Positions 23,589-32,172 of a stretch of DNA of 64,000 nt are shown here, piece after piece. The stretch is from the NCBI GenBank assembly GCA_021647365.1, contig JAKIUW010000007.1, positions 41,463 through 105,462 of the forward strand, given 5' to 3'. The notes beneath the pieces were generated by a model. The model was not told the DNA's origin and ran no database searches. It saw only the letters and a program-made list of their open reading frames with translations. The translations under genes were made by a program, and so were the position numbers. Within the stretch, counting starts at the first letter, position 1. Each line of letters opens with the position of its first letter. This stretch comes from Cocleimonas sp. GTDB taxonomy: Bacteria; Pseudomonadota; Gammaproteobacteria; Thiotrichales; Thiotrichaceae.

Positions 23589-26042
23589 ATGCTCTGGTTA
23601 TTACTACTTATCGTCATTATCGGTGTCGCAGGTTATTTAAGGCTTGGTTTACTTCAATCCACTTGGATGATTGGCGCGTGGTTGGTTGTCAGCATGTTTG
23701 CTGGTGGTATTAGCGGTTGGATGTGGCTACTGTGGTTGCCAATATTGCTGATAATCACCGTTATCAACTTACCTGATCTCAGACAAAAGCTTATCAGCAA
23801 ACCTGCGATGGGATTACTCAAAGCCAATCTTCCGCAAATTTCTCGCACCGAGCAAGAAGCATTGGATGGCGGGAATGTCTGGTGGGATGCGGAATTATTC
23901 TCAGGGAAACCAGATTGGAAACGCTTGCGCGATCTATCCATGAGCACTCTCACAGTAGAAGAACAAGCCTTTATCGATGGCCCTGTAAACAAACTTTGCG
24001 CCATGTTGGATGATTGGCAAATCTCGCATAAGCTTCAAGACCTACCGCCTTTTATTTGGGATTACATCAAAGAAGAACGTTTCTTTGGCATGATTATTCC
24101 TAAGGAATATGGCGGACATGGTTTCTCGGCACTGGCGCATTCACAAGTGGTTATGCAAATATCCGGGCGAAGCACCACCGCCGCCGTCACCATTATGGTT
24201 CCTAACTCTTTAGGCCCTGGTGAATTGCTGATGAAGTACGGCACAGAAGATCAAAAAGATTTTTATCTTCCACGTCTTGCTATCGGAAAAGATATTCCTT
24301 GTTTTGCGCTCACAGGCCCAGAGGCTGGCAGTGATGCTGGCTCAATTCCTGATGTCGGTATTGTTTGTCGTGCAGATTTTGAAGGTGAAAAAGATGTGCT
24401 GGGTATCCGTCTAAATTGGGAAAAGCGCTACATCACGCTCGCACCTGTAGCGTCGCTACTTGGTTTGGCTTTTCAACTTTATGATCCAAATGAGCTATTA
24501 ACTGACGAAGTATTTTCAAGTAAAGAAGTCAACGATGGCATCGAACGCGTTGGTGATCATATTGGTATTACTGTTGCGCTGATTCCTACCAACACGCCTA
24601 ATATTAAAATTGGCACACGCCACTTCACGCTCAACAATCCTTTCCAAAATGGCCCAACATGGGGAGAAGATGTCTTCATTCCGATGGAATGGTTGATTGG
24701 TGGTGTGGATAACGTCGGCAAAGGCTGGCGCATGTTGGTCGAATGTTTAGGTGAAGGTCGTGGCATTTCATTACCCGCGCTTTCTGTGGGTGCAGCAAAA
24801 GTTGCCACACGCTACACGGGTGCTTATGCACGCGTACGCAAACAGTTCGGAATGCCGATTGGTCAATTTGAAGGCATTGAAGAACCCATGGCTGAGATTT
24901 TGGGTAACACCTATATGATGGATGGCGCGCGCAAACTCACCACCACCGCACTCGACCAAGGTCAACGCCCTGCGGTAGTTACTGCTTTACTCAAATATAC
25001 GCTTACCCAAAAAATGCGCATGATTACAACGCACGCAATGGATATTCAAGGTGGCTCAGGTATTTGTCTTGGTCCTTCAAATTATCTTGGGCGAGGCTAC
25101 CAAGCGATTCCTGTGGCGATCACCGTTGAAGGCGCAAACATTTTAACGCGCTCACTGATTGTATTCGGGCAAGGCGCAATCCGCTGTCATCCTTATATTT
25201 TAAAAGAGATGAAAGCCACACAAGAGAATGATTTAACGGCACTGGATAACGCCCTATTCTCACACATTGGTTTTGTCATCAGTAATATATCGCGCAGCAC
25301 ATGGTTCGGCTTTACCAATGCAGTTTTTGAATCACCGGGTACGCCACTCACGCGAAAATATTACCGTGGTTTAACAAGGCTAAGCGCAGATTTTGCTGTA
25401 TTGACTGATTACGCTTTGCTAACACTCGGTGGAAACTTAAAACGCAAAGAAAGACTCTCTGGACGTTTCGCGGATATTCTTGCCAATATGTATATGTGTT
25501 CGGCGACGTTAAAGCATTTTGAAGATCAAGGCGAGCCAGAAGCAGATTTACCTTTATTGCATTACGCCTGTCAAACTGCCATTCATGATGCACAACAAGC
25601 GATGCTTGCTGTGTTCTACAATTTGCCTTTCTCAGTAATTGCGAAGAGTTTGCGATTTTTGATGTTTCCCTTCGGCAAGCCTTTCTCACCACCATCGGAC
25701 AAGCTAATCCATGAAGTTGCAAAGCTTGCGCTTTCACCGTCTGCTACGCGTGACCGCTTAACCGAAGGTGCGTACTTTACCGATGATCCTGAAGACCGCA
25801 TGGGCAGAATGGAACATGCTTTCAATCTTGCAATCGAAACAGTGGAAATTGAAAAAAAGTTTAAGAAAATATTTAAAAACGGCGAACTAAGCGAAAGAAT
25901 GCACACCGACCGCATTGAAGAAGGGGTGAAGAAAAAACTCATCAGCAAAGATGAAGGCAAACAATTACTGGCAAACTATCTCGCCATGCGCGAAGCAATT
26001 AAAGTTGATGACTTTACCGAGGAGGAATTCCAGCGTGGCTAA
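23589..26042 (+). CDS. fadE: Acyl-CoA dehydrogenase FadE
   Basis: 817 residues; E. coli FadE has 814. Two hydrophobic segments at the N-terminus (about 1-55) anchor it to the membrane. The dehydrogenase core has IPKEYGGHGFSALAHSQVV, CFALTGPEAGSDAGSIPD and the later QFGMPIGQFEGIEEPMAEI. VAITVEGANILTRSLIVFGQ holds a conserved acidic residue. The C-terminal 280 residues are the DUF1974 extension of FadE-type enzymes. It performs the first oxidation of fatty acyl-CoA using FAD. AGGAGG precedes the ATG by about 7 bp. It overlaps fadI by 8 bp. Confidence 0.96.
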   Translation: MLWLLLLIVIIGVAGYLRLGLLQSTWMIGAWLVVSMFAGGISGWMWLLWLPILLIITVINLPDLRQKLISKPAMGLLKANLPQISRTEQEALDGGNVWWDAELFSGKPDWKRLRDLSMSTLTVEEQAFIDGPVNKLCAMLDDWQISHKLQDLPPFIWDYIKEERFFGMIIPKEYGGHGFSALAHSQVVMQISGRSTTAAVTIMVPNSLGPGELLMKYGTEDQKDFYLPRLAIGKDIPCFALTGPEAGSDAGSIPDVGIVCRADFEGEKDVLGIRLNWEKRYITLAPVASLLGLAFQLYDPNELLTDEVFSSKEVNDGIERVGDHIGITVALIPTNTPNIKIGTRHFTLNNPFQNGPTWGEDVFIPMEWLIGGVDNVGKGWRMLVECLGEGRGISLPALSVGAAKVATRYTGAYARVRKQFGMPIGQFEGIEEPMAEILGNTYMMDGARKLTTTALDQGQRPAVVTALLKYTLTQKMRMITTHAMDIQGGSGICLGPSNYLGRGYQAIPVAITVEGANILTRSLIVFGQGAIRCHPYILKEMKATQENDLTALDNALFSHIGFVISNISRSTWFGFTNAVFESPGTPLTRKYYRGLTRLSADFAVLTDYALLTLGGNLKRKERLSGRFADILANMYMCSATLKHFEDQGEPEADLPLLHYACQTAIHDAQQAMLAVFYNLPFSVIAKSLRFLMFPFGKPFSPPSDKLIHEVAKLALSPSATRDRLTEGAYFTDDPEDRMGRMEHAFNLAIETVEIEKKFKKIFKNGELSERMHTDRIEEGVKKKLISKDEGKQLLANYLAMREAIKVDDFTEEEFQRG

Positions 26043-27345
26043 AAGCTCCAACAAAACAAATGCCCGACCTGTTTATTTAATAGACGGTGCACGCACGCCA
26101 TTTTTGAAAGCTCGTGGAAAACCTGGGTTATTCAGCGCGACTGACCTAGCACTTGGTGCAACCAAACCACTAATGCTGCGCCAACCTTTTGATGCCAGTG
26201 ATTTAGATGAGGTTATCTACGGCTGCATGATGCCCAGCGCCGATGAAGCCAATATCGCACGCATAATCGCTTTGCGTATCGGCGGAGGCGACAAGCTCAC
26301 TGCCTACACCGTGCAACGAAATTGCGCCTCAGGACTGCAAGCTATTGACAACGCCGTGCGTAATATCTCACACGGATACGCAGATTTAATTCTTGCTGGA
26401 GGTGTCGATGCTATGAGCCGCGCGCCACTGTTATTACGAGAAGACATGGTACATTGGCTCGCAAAATTTAATAAAGCAAAAACACCAGTAGCAAAAGCCA
26501 AAGCCATCGCTGGATTAAAAGGGCGCTACTTCGCACCCATTATTGCACTAATGCGCGGACTAACCGACCCCGTGGTTGGTTTAAATATGGGACAAACTGC
26601 AGAAAACCTAGCCTACCGTTTTGGTATTACACGTGATGAAATGGATGCTTATTCCGTACAAAGCCACTTACGTTTAACCGAGTCCGTAAAAGCAGGAAAG
26701 TTGGATGAAATTGAGCCATTATACGGCGCAAAAGGAAAAGTCTTTAGCGAAGATGATGGTGTTCGCCCTGATAGTTCAGTCGAAAAGCTTGCAAAACTAA
26801 AGCCATTCTTTGATCGACCTTACGGAAAAGTAACACCCGCAAACAGCTCGCAAATTACTGATGGTGCGAGTAGCCTTATTTTGGCCAGCGAAGATGCTAT
26901 CAAAAAACATAAACTCAAACCCATCGCCAAACTCAATCCTGCACAATGGGCAGGATTAGATCCTGCAGAAATGGGTTTAGGCCCTGCACATGCAATTGCA
27001 GAAACCTTAAAAGCACATCATTTGATACTCGACAATATCGATTACTGGGAAATCAACGAAGCCTTTGCCGCTCAGGTTCAAGCCTGCGTAATGGCATTGA
27101 CAGATAAAGATTATTGCAAAGACGAACTTGGTTTAAAAAAAGCAATCGGGCAAATCCCCAACGACCGGCTCAATGTCGATGGCGGCGCAATTGCGCTTGG
27201 GCATCCAGTAGGCTCAAGTGGCGCGCGTATCGTGCTACACATGGCGCATACGCTAAAACGCGAGAAAGCCAAGAAAGGTATCGCCACACTTTGTATCGGT
27301 GGTGGTCAAGGTGGCTCAATGTTGGTGGAGGCGATCGGAACATGA
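26035..27345 (+). CDS. fadI: 3-ketoacyl-CoA thiolase (FadI type)
   Basis: 436 residues from the GTG at 26035, the same length as E. coli FadI. GTG is chosen because GAGGAGG lies 8 bp upstream and the family begins soon after. The thiolase motifs are NCASGLQAI with the acyl-accepting Cys97, NEAFAAQ (about 342), GGAIALGHPVGSSGARI with the active-site His, and TLCIGGGQGG with the second Cys near 424. It cleaves 3-ketoacyl-CoA with CoA. It overlaps fadE by 8 bp and the next gene by ATGA, so the three are translationally coupled. Confidence 0.95.
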   Translation: MAKSSNKTNARPVYLIDGARTPFLKARGKPGLFSATDLALGATKPLMLRQPFDASDLDEVIYGCMMPSADEANIARIIALRIGGGDKLTAYTVQRNCASGLQAIDNAVRNISHGYADLILAGGVDAMSRAPLLLREDMVHWLAKFNKAKTPVAKAKAIAGLKGRYFAPIIALMRGLTDPVVGLNMGQTAENLAYRFGITRDEMDAYSVQSHLRLTESVKAGKLDEIEPLYGAKGKVFSEDDGVRPDSSVEKLAKLKPFFDRPYGKVTPANSSQITDGASSLILASEDAIKKHKLKPIAKLNPAQWAGLDPAEMGLGPAHAIAETLKAHHLILDNIDYWEINEAFAAQVQACVMALTDKDYCKDELGLKKAIGQIPNDRLNVDGGAIALGHPVGSSGARIVLHMAHTLKREKAKKGIATLCIGGGQGGSMLVEAIGT

Positions 27346-29309
27346 GTAGTTATACAAATCTAAGTGTTTCGACAGATGATAATAAAATTGCATGGCTAAC
27401 GCTTGATGTAAAAGACGAAGCCGCTAATGTCATTGGTCCAGAATTAATCGAAGAAATGAATGCTGCTATTGATGAAATCAAAGTAACAAATCCCAAAGGG
27501 GTGATAATCAATTCAGGAAAATCTAGCGGCTTTATCGCAGGAGCAGACGTCAAAAAGTTTGAAGGCATGACCAACAGTGAAAAAGATCGAGAACTAGCAC
27601 TTAGCTTTATCCACATGGGTCAGGCTTTGTGTCAGAAAATCGAAGACTTGTCCTTCCCTACCTTGGCAATGGTCAAAGGTTTTTGCATGGGCGGCGGTTT
27701 AGAAATTGCCTTGTCTTGTGATTACATTGTTACGGATGATTCACCCTCAACCAAATTATCACTCCCTGAAATCCAACTCGGCATTCACCCCGGTTTTGGT
27801 GGCACAGTGCGTTCAATCAGGCGCATGGGCGTACTTAAAGCCATGCCGTTGATGCTGACAGGGCGAAATTTAGTACCACGCCAAGCTAAAAAAATGGGTT
27901 TGACGGATTACTGCGTACCCTTGCGCCAATTAAAAACCACAGCCGTACAAACCATTTTGCTCAAGCCTACTAAACATCAAGCACCAAAGTCAGCGGCGCT
28001 TTTAGAAACCTCGCCGATGCGAAAAGTGATTGCCATGCAAATGCGCAAACAAGTTGCTTCAAAAACCAAGCAAGAACACTACCCCGCGCCCTACGCGCTC
28101 ATCAATATTTGGGAAATGCACGGCAGTAAAAGCAGTGAAATGTATGAGGCGGAGGCGCATTCTGTCGCAACATTAGTTTCAACTGATACCGCACAAAACT
28201 TGGTACGGGTATTCTTTTTGCAAAATCGCTTAAAAGCGCTTGGCGATAAAAAACTCTTCACCCCAAAACACGTTCACGTTATCGGCGGTGGCGTTATGGG
28301 TGGTGATATTGCCGCATGGTGTGCTATGCAAGGCATGCGCGTAACAATTCAAGACATGAACACCGAAGCGTTGGGGCGTGTCATCGGCAGAGCAAACACA
28401 GGTTTTAAACGACGCTTTAGAAAAGATAAAATTCGCATTATGCAAGCGCAAGACAATCTCATCCCTGATTTACACGGGCATGGCATTGCAAAAGCCGATG
28501 TGATTATTGAAGCGATTTTTGAAAACTTAGAAGCCAAACAAGAAATTTTTAAAAATGTGGAGAAGAAAGCTAAGAAGACAGCGATTATCGCCACCAATAC
28601 ATCGAGTATTCCCTTACAAGAAATTGCTGCTGTAATGAAAAATCCAGAGCGATTGGTGGGACTGCATTTCTTTAATCCTGTATTCAAAATGCCTTTGCTA
28701 GAAATCGTGCAAACACCTGATCAAACTGATCCTAAAGTTGTCGCATTAGCACAATCATTCGGCGCACACATCAACAAGCTACCCTTACCGGTTAAAAGCT
28801 CGCCTGGTTTTTTGATCAATCGAATTTTAATGCCCTATATTTTAGAAGGTGTAACACTCTACCAAGAAGGCGTACCCGCAACAATCGTGGATAAAGCTGC
28901 AGTCGATTATGGAATGCCAATGGGACCACTGGAATTAGCCGACACCGTAGGGCTTGATATTTGCCTGCATGTAGGGAAAATCCTAGCAGACACCGTAGGT
29001 GTAACCCTACCCGACACGTTGGATAAAGAAGTAGAACAAGGTCGCCTAGGCAAAAAATCAGGGCAAGGTTTTTATGCTTGGAAAAAAGACAAAAAAGTCA
29101 AGCCTGACAATAAACAATGGACAGGTGACAGACACAAAGTTCAAACACGTTTAATCGAAAAATTGTTAGCAGAATCTAAAAAGTGTTTGGAAGAAAATAT
29201 TGTGGAAAACAGTGACCTGTTAGATGCTGGCGTGATATTCGGAACAGGTTTTGCACCCTTTAGAGGTGGGCCAATGCATGCTTTACTTGAGGCCAAGGAT
29301 TCACTGTAG
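27342..29309 (+). CDS. fadJ: Multifunctional fatty acid oxidation enzyme (enoyl-CoA hydratase/3-hydroxyacyl-CoA dehydrogenase, FadJ type)
   Basis: 655 residues from the ATG at 27342; E. coli FadJ has 714. The crotonase domain (about 10-190) has the oxyanion segment GFIAGADVKKFEG and the two glutamates in GGGLEIALSCDY and LPEIQLGIHPGFGG. The dehydrogenase domain starts with HVIGGGVMGGDIAAWCAMQG (about 309-328) and has LVGLHFFNPVFKMPLLEIVQ. It hydrates enoyl-CoA and oxidises the 3-hydroxy product with NAD. The upstream frame from 27114 is inside fadI and is not part of the protein. The shorter length reflects a compact linker, with both active sites kept. Confidence 0.95.
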   Translation: MSSYTNLSVSTDDNKIAWLTLDVKDEAANVIGPELIEEMNAAIDEIKVTNPKGVIINSGKSSGFIAGADVKKFEGMTNSEKDRELALSFIHMGQALCQKIEDLSFPTLAMVKGFCMGGGLEIALSCDYIVTDDSPSTKLSLPEIQLGIHPGFGGTVRSIRRMGVLKAMPLMLTGRNLVPRQAKKMGLTDYCVPLRQLKTTAVQTILLKPTKHQAPKSAALLETSPMRKVIAMQMRKQVASKTKQEHYPAPYALINIWEMHGSKSSEMYEAEAHSVATLVSTDTAQNLVRVFFLQNRLKALGDKKLFTPKHVHVIGGGVMGGDIAAWCAMQGMRVTIQDMNTEALGRVIGRANTGFKRRFRKDKIRIMQAQDNLIPDLHGHGIAKADVIIEAIFENLEAKQEIFKNVEKKAKKTAIIATNTSSIPLQEIAAVMKNPERLVGLHFFNPVFKMPLLEIVQTPDQTDPKVVALAQSFGAHINKLPLPVKSSPGFLINRILMPYILEGVTLYQEGVPATIVDKAAVDYGMPMGPLELADTVGLDICLHVGKILADTVGVTLPDTLDKEVEQGRLGKKSGQGFYAWKKDKKVKPDNKQWTGDRHKVQTRLIEKLLAESKKCLEENIVENSDLLDAGVIFGTGFAPFRGGPMHALLEAKDSL

Positions 29310-29320
29310 AATAGATTTAT

Positions 29321-29374
29321 CAAAGCAATTCTGCTGAGCGGAGTCGAAGCACACCCCCCCACTTTTACATGATG
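29321..29374 (+). repeat. Composite TCGAAG-family + CACACCCCCC-family repeat
   Basis: Follows the fadJ stop by 11 bp. CAATTCTGCTGAGCGGAGTC is joined to GAAGCACACCCCCCCACTTT and ends ACATGATG, 8 bp before the convergent M28 gene's 3' end. It fills the whole convergent gap. Confidence 0.92.
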
Positions 29375-29381
29375 CACAATC

Positions 29382-30458
29382 TCAAAGTGCATCATCTACT
29401 AGACTATTAGACGTAGAGCTGCTCTGCACCAAGCCTTCGTGTTTCACTACCGATTCATTATCCATCACGACTTGATATAGACCTTGGACTAATAAAGCCA
29501 TTTTCTTATAGTTTAGCCGGTCTGCAACTTCTGCTTTCTTCATTTGTGCTTCACTAAAAATACGATATTCTGAAGTGTCGGTCAGTACGATGGCGGGAAT
29601 GCCGTGGCGTTGGTAATTTAGATGATCGGATGAGCTGGTTTGGAAATAGTTTTCAGGTAAGTTGAAGGAATACAGCGGTAAATCAGAGGCGCTGCCAAAG
29701 CTCTTTTTTAATTGCATAACTTCAGAATAATCTTGCAATCGACCGAACAAGCTAAGATGTTTTCCTGTATTTGGGTAAACATAGCTCATAAATTGATAAG
29801 GATATTTCTGGCTCTTTTTCTCTTCAGTGAAGGTGCCTACATTATCCAGTGATACCATTAACTTAACACGCTTACCTGAATCTATTAATGCACTTGCATG
29901 TTGGTAGCTACCCATATTTTGCAGGGTAACTATTTTCTTCTGGGATAATGGATAGGCAACCAACTGCACACCAATGGAAAGTTTTTCTTCATTCATCGCA
30001 AGATGACGCGCTAGTTCTATTAAAGTAGCAATACCACTGGCATTTCCATCAATATCTAAAGAGCCATTTTTAGCATCGAAATGTGCGCCTATGACTAAAA
30101 TCTCTTTAGTTTTAGGACCCATATTTAAAATAACATTGCTATAACGTCCCGTCATTGTCCAGAAAGGTTGGTATGTGGTCTCTCCAAACTTTTCTAGTTG
30201 TTTATGGATATAGCGTGCGGTTGCATTGAGCGTTCCGTACTCGATAGTACGAGGGGCATAGTAGTATGTTAATTCTTCGACGTGCTTTTTTAATTTTGTT
30301 TGACTGATATTGGGGGACTTATTCTCACCAATATTTACTTTCGACATCGAAAAAGTTGGAAGAGTAATACCAAACCACAAGATTAAACTCACCCCAACCA
30401 AGGCGATTAGCCAATCGGTGAGTAAATTAATGGTCTTTTTTACAAATGAGTGAAACAA
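29382..30458 (-). CDS. M28-family zinc metallopeptidase, membrane anchored
   Basis: 358 residues. An N-terminal helix LTDWLIALVGVSLILWFGIT (about 13-32) anchors the protein with the catalytic domain outside the cytoplasm. The M28 metal motif is VIGAHFDAKNGSLDIDGNAS (about 127-146), carrying the His and bridging Asp, and SSSDHLNYQRHGIPAIVLTD (about 275-294) matches the C-terminal metal region. The SASDLPLYSF stretch supports a family of aminopeptidase-like enzymes. Canonical second-metal glutamates (EE before the second Asp) are not obvious, so activity is uncertain. No operon partner. Confidence 0.85.
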   Translation of the reverse strand: MFHSFVKKTINLLTDWLIALVGVSLILWFGITLPTFSMSKVNIGENKSPNISQTKLKKHVEELTYYYAPRTIEYGTLNATARYIHKQLEKFGETTYQPFWTMTGRYSNVILNMGPKTKEILVIGAHFDAKNGSLDIDGNASGIATLIELARHLAMNEEKLSIGVQLVAYPLSQKKIVTLQNMGSYQHASALIDSGKRVKLMVSLDNVGTFTEEKKSQKYPYQFMSYVYPNTGKHLSLFGRLQDYSEVMQLKKSFGSASDLPLYSFNLPENYFQTSSSDHLNYQRHGIPAIVLTDTSEYRIFSEAQMKKAEVADRLNYKKMALLVQGLYQVVMDNESVVKHEGLVQSSSTSNSLVDDAL

Positions 30459-30625
30459 GCGTACCCCTACTATCCTTGTAGAATATAGGGTGACTTTCTC
30501 ATAGCTTTGACTTTTAACGCATTGTTATTGGTATTAACGGCTATTAAATATAGACGAAAATAAACTTTTGACTTTCCCTTTAGAAAAATAGGGTTGAGAA
30601 AAATTGAAGACAAATAACGAGCAAT

Positions 30626-30652
30626 AAAAAAGCCAGCAGAAGCTGACTTTTT
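30626..30652 (-). terminator. Rho-independent terminator of rpsT
   Basis: On the minus strand AAAAAGTCAGC-TTCT-GCTGGCTTTTTT forms a stem with flanking A and T tracts. It lies 41 bp after the rpsT stop codon. Confidence 0.9.
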
Positions 30653-30693
30653 AGAATTTTATGCTTTCGCATTCAAACCATACTTTATAAAAA

Positions 30694-30954
30694 CTACATT
30701 GCTTGAATTCGTGCATTCAAACGGCTTTTTTGTCTTGCCGCTTTATTTTTGTGGAGAATGCCTTTAGATACGCTTGAATCTAATGCAGGTACTACAAGCT
30801 TATATGCTTCTGCAGCTGCCTTTTTATCACCAGCGTCAAGTGCATAAATCACTGCCTTTACCTGTGTGCGCATTCCTGAACGAATGTGTTTGTTATGTTG
30901 ACGACGTGCTTCAGAAGTACGTGCTCGTTTTTTAGCTGATTGAATATTTGGCAA
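30694..30954 (-). CDS. rpsT: 30S ribosomal protein S20
   Basis: 86 residues, starting (M)PNIQSAKKRARTSEARRQHN, the S20 signature. The start codon is TTG (30954-30952) with GGAG 7 bp upstream. E. coli rpsT also starts with UUG, and there the rare start codon takes part in feedback control by free S20. The same device may operate here (inference). The protein binds 16S rRNA early in 30S assembly. It is monocistronic, with its own terminator. Confidence 0.97.
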   Translation of the reverse strand: MPNIQSAKKRARTSEARRQHNKHIRSGMRTQVKAVIYALDAGDKKAAAEAYKLVVPALDSSVSKGILHKNKAARQKSRLNARIQAM

Positions 30955-31056
30955 AACTTTTCTCCGAATTACCCAATAGAGGGCATTTTAAAACAGGGGC
31001 GTATTATGCCGATAAAGTTTTTTAACTTCAATAGGGTTTTGTAGTTTTTTTCATAT

Positions 31057-31590
31057 TTATTTTTGTAGCTGATCCAAATCTTTTAATATGATTTCTACAT
31101 GTGTTTTTGGGTTTACATTCCGATATATTTTAGCAACCTTACCTTGAGGATCAATAATAAAACTATGGCGTTTAGCAATCTTAAAAATCACCATATTCAA
31201 TAACGAACCATATTGCTTAGCAACCCTACCCTTTGGGTCTGCCAAAAGCGTGAAAGGTAGCTTATGGTTCTCAGAAAAATCTGCATGACTTTTCGTGTTA
31301 TCCACGCTAATCCCCCATACTTCTGCTTTTTTAACCCGCAATGATAAAATATTATCTCTAAAATTACAGGCTTCGGTGGTACAGCCTGGGGTTTCATCTT
31401 TTGGGTAAAAATACATCACCACCCATTTTCCACGCATTTTACTTAATGTTTGGGGTTTATTGTTTTGATCGACTAAAGTGAAGTCTGGGGCGGTTGCACC
31501 GACTTTTATGGTATTTGCACTCACAAGAAAAACTCCAAAAATAAACAGGCTGGTAAATATGAATTTAATAAATAATTTAAACAAGACCAA
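31057..31590 (-). CDS. Exported BCP-like peroxiredoxin
   Basis: 177 residues if the TTG at 31590 is used; a TTG two codons later (31584) is better spaced from AAAGG. No ATG start is available before the domain. A hydrophobic leader (IFTSLFIFGVFLVSAN) suggests export to the periplasm. The thioredoxin fold then runs from VGATAPDFTLVD to the end, with the peroxidatic cysteine in DETPGCTTEACNF (CxxxxC arrangement as in BCP/PrxQ). It reduces peroxides with thioredoxin-like donors. The leader is unusual for BCP, which is normally cytosolic. Confidence 0.85.
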   Translation of the reverse strand: MVLFKLFIKFIFTSLFIFGVFLVSANTIKVGATAPDFTLVDQNNKPQTLSKMRGKWVVMYFYPKDETPGCTTEACNFRDNILSLRVKKAEVWGISVDNTKSHADFSENHKLPFTLLADPKGRVAKQYGSLLNMVIFKIAKRHSFIIDPQGKVAKIYRNVNPKTHVEIILKDLDQLQK

Positions 31591-31603
31591 TACCTTTGAT
31601 TAA

Positions 31604-32008
31604 CTATTCATCCATTGGCGAACAAATTTCAATTAGCGTCCCTTCAATAGAGCGCACATAACTCACCGTTTGACCCCACGGTTTCTCAACAGGAGCCGCA
31701 ACAAGCACCGCCCCACTTTTTACTGCATGGTTGGTAGAAGCCTCAACATCATCATCAACAAAAACCAGCTCAATCCCAACAGGATTACCCTCTGGAGTAA
31801 TTTTCTGGTACTTGCCTGCAAAATTCATCTCACCCAAAGTCGCATGAGATGCAAAGCCTAAGGTTGTTTCACCTGATTTAAGCTCGGCATAATCGACAAC
31901 TCCATCTTCTTCAAAAACCATCCCGCGCTCAAAACCAAAGGCTTTTTCATAAAACTCAAGCGTTGCCAATACATCTTCTACATAGACGATTGTATATCCA
32001 TATTTCAT
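31604..32008 (-). CDS. VOC superfamily protein (glyoxalase/bleomycin resistance fold)
   Basis: 134 residues beginning MKYGYTIVYVEDVLATLEFY, the first beta-alpha-beta unit of a VOC fold, with the second unit from GIELVFVDDDVEAS to SYVRSIEGTLIEICSPM. The Glu in IEIC is at the usual last metal position. A substrate cannot be deduced. It ends 14 bp upstream of the peroxiredoxin gene, so the pair may be co-transcribed. Confidence 0.85.
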   Translation of the reverse strand: MKYGYTIVYVEDVLATLEFYEKAFGFERGMVFEEDGVVDYAELKSGETTLGFASHATLGEMNFAGKYQKITPEGNPVGIELVFVDDDVEASTNHAVKSGAVLVAAPVEKPWGQTVSYVRSIEGTLIEICSPMDE

Positions 32009-32069
32009 TTTTTTTGCCTCTTCGAAATCAACGATTCATAATTTTAGTATAGCCTATCTAGCATTAAAC

Positions 32070-32149
32070 ATAATTCACACCCCCCTAGTTTTACATGACG
32101 TTTATATAAATTTAAAAACATCATGTAAAACTAGGGGGGTGTGAATTAT
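32070..32149. repeat. CACACCCCCC-family repeat, two 29-bp arms with 22-bp interior (TAG variant)
   Basis: The left arm starts ATAATTCACACCCCCCTAG (32070) and the right arm ends CTAGGGGGGTGTGAATTAT (32149). The symmetry extends to AATTC/GAATT beyond the usual AGC/GCT ends. It lies between the 3' end of ybbP and the start of the VOC gene, all on the minus strand. Confidence 0.95.
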
Positions 32150-32172
32150 ATAAATATAAACACTATCAATAA

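Noticed and set aside
25951..26034. Longer N-terminus for FadI
   Set aside because: It would lie within fadE, while the GTG at 26035 has a strong GAGGAGG site and gives the exact FadI length.
27114..27341. Longer N-terminus for FadJ
   Set aside because: The extra 76 residues are out-of-frame fadI sequence and do not resemble the crotonase domain; the ATG at 27342 gives the normal start.
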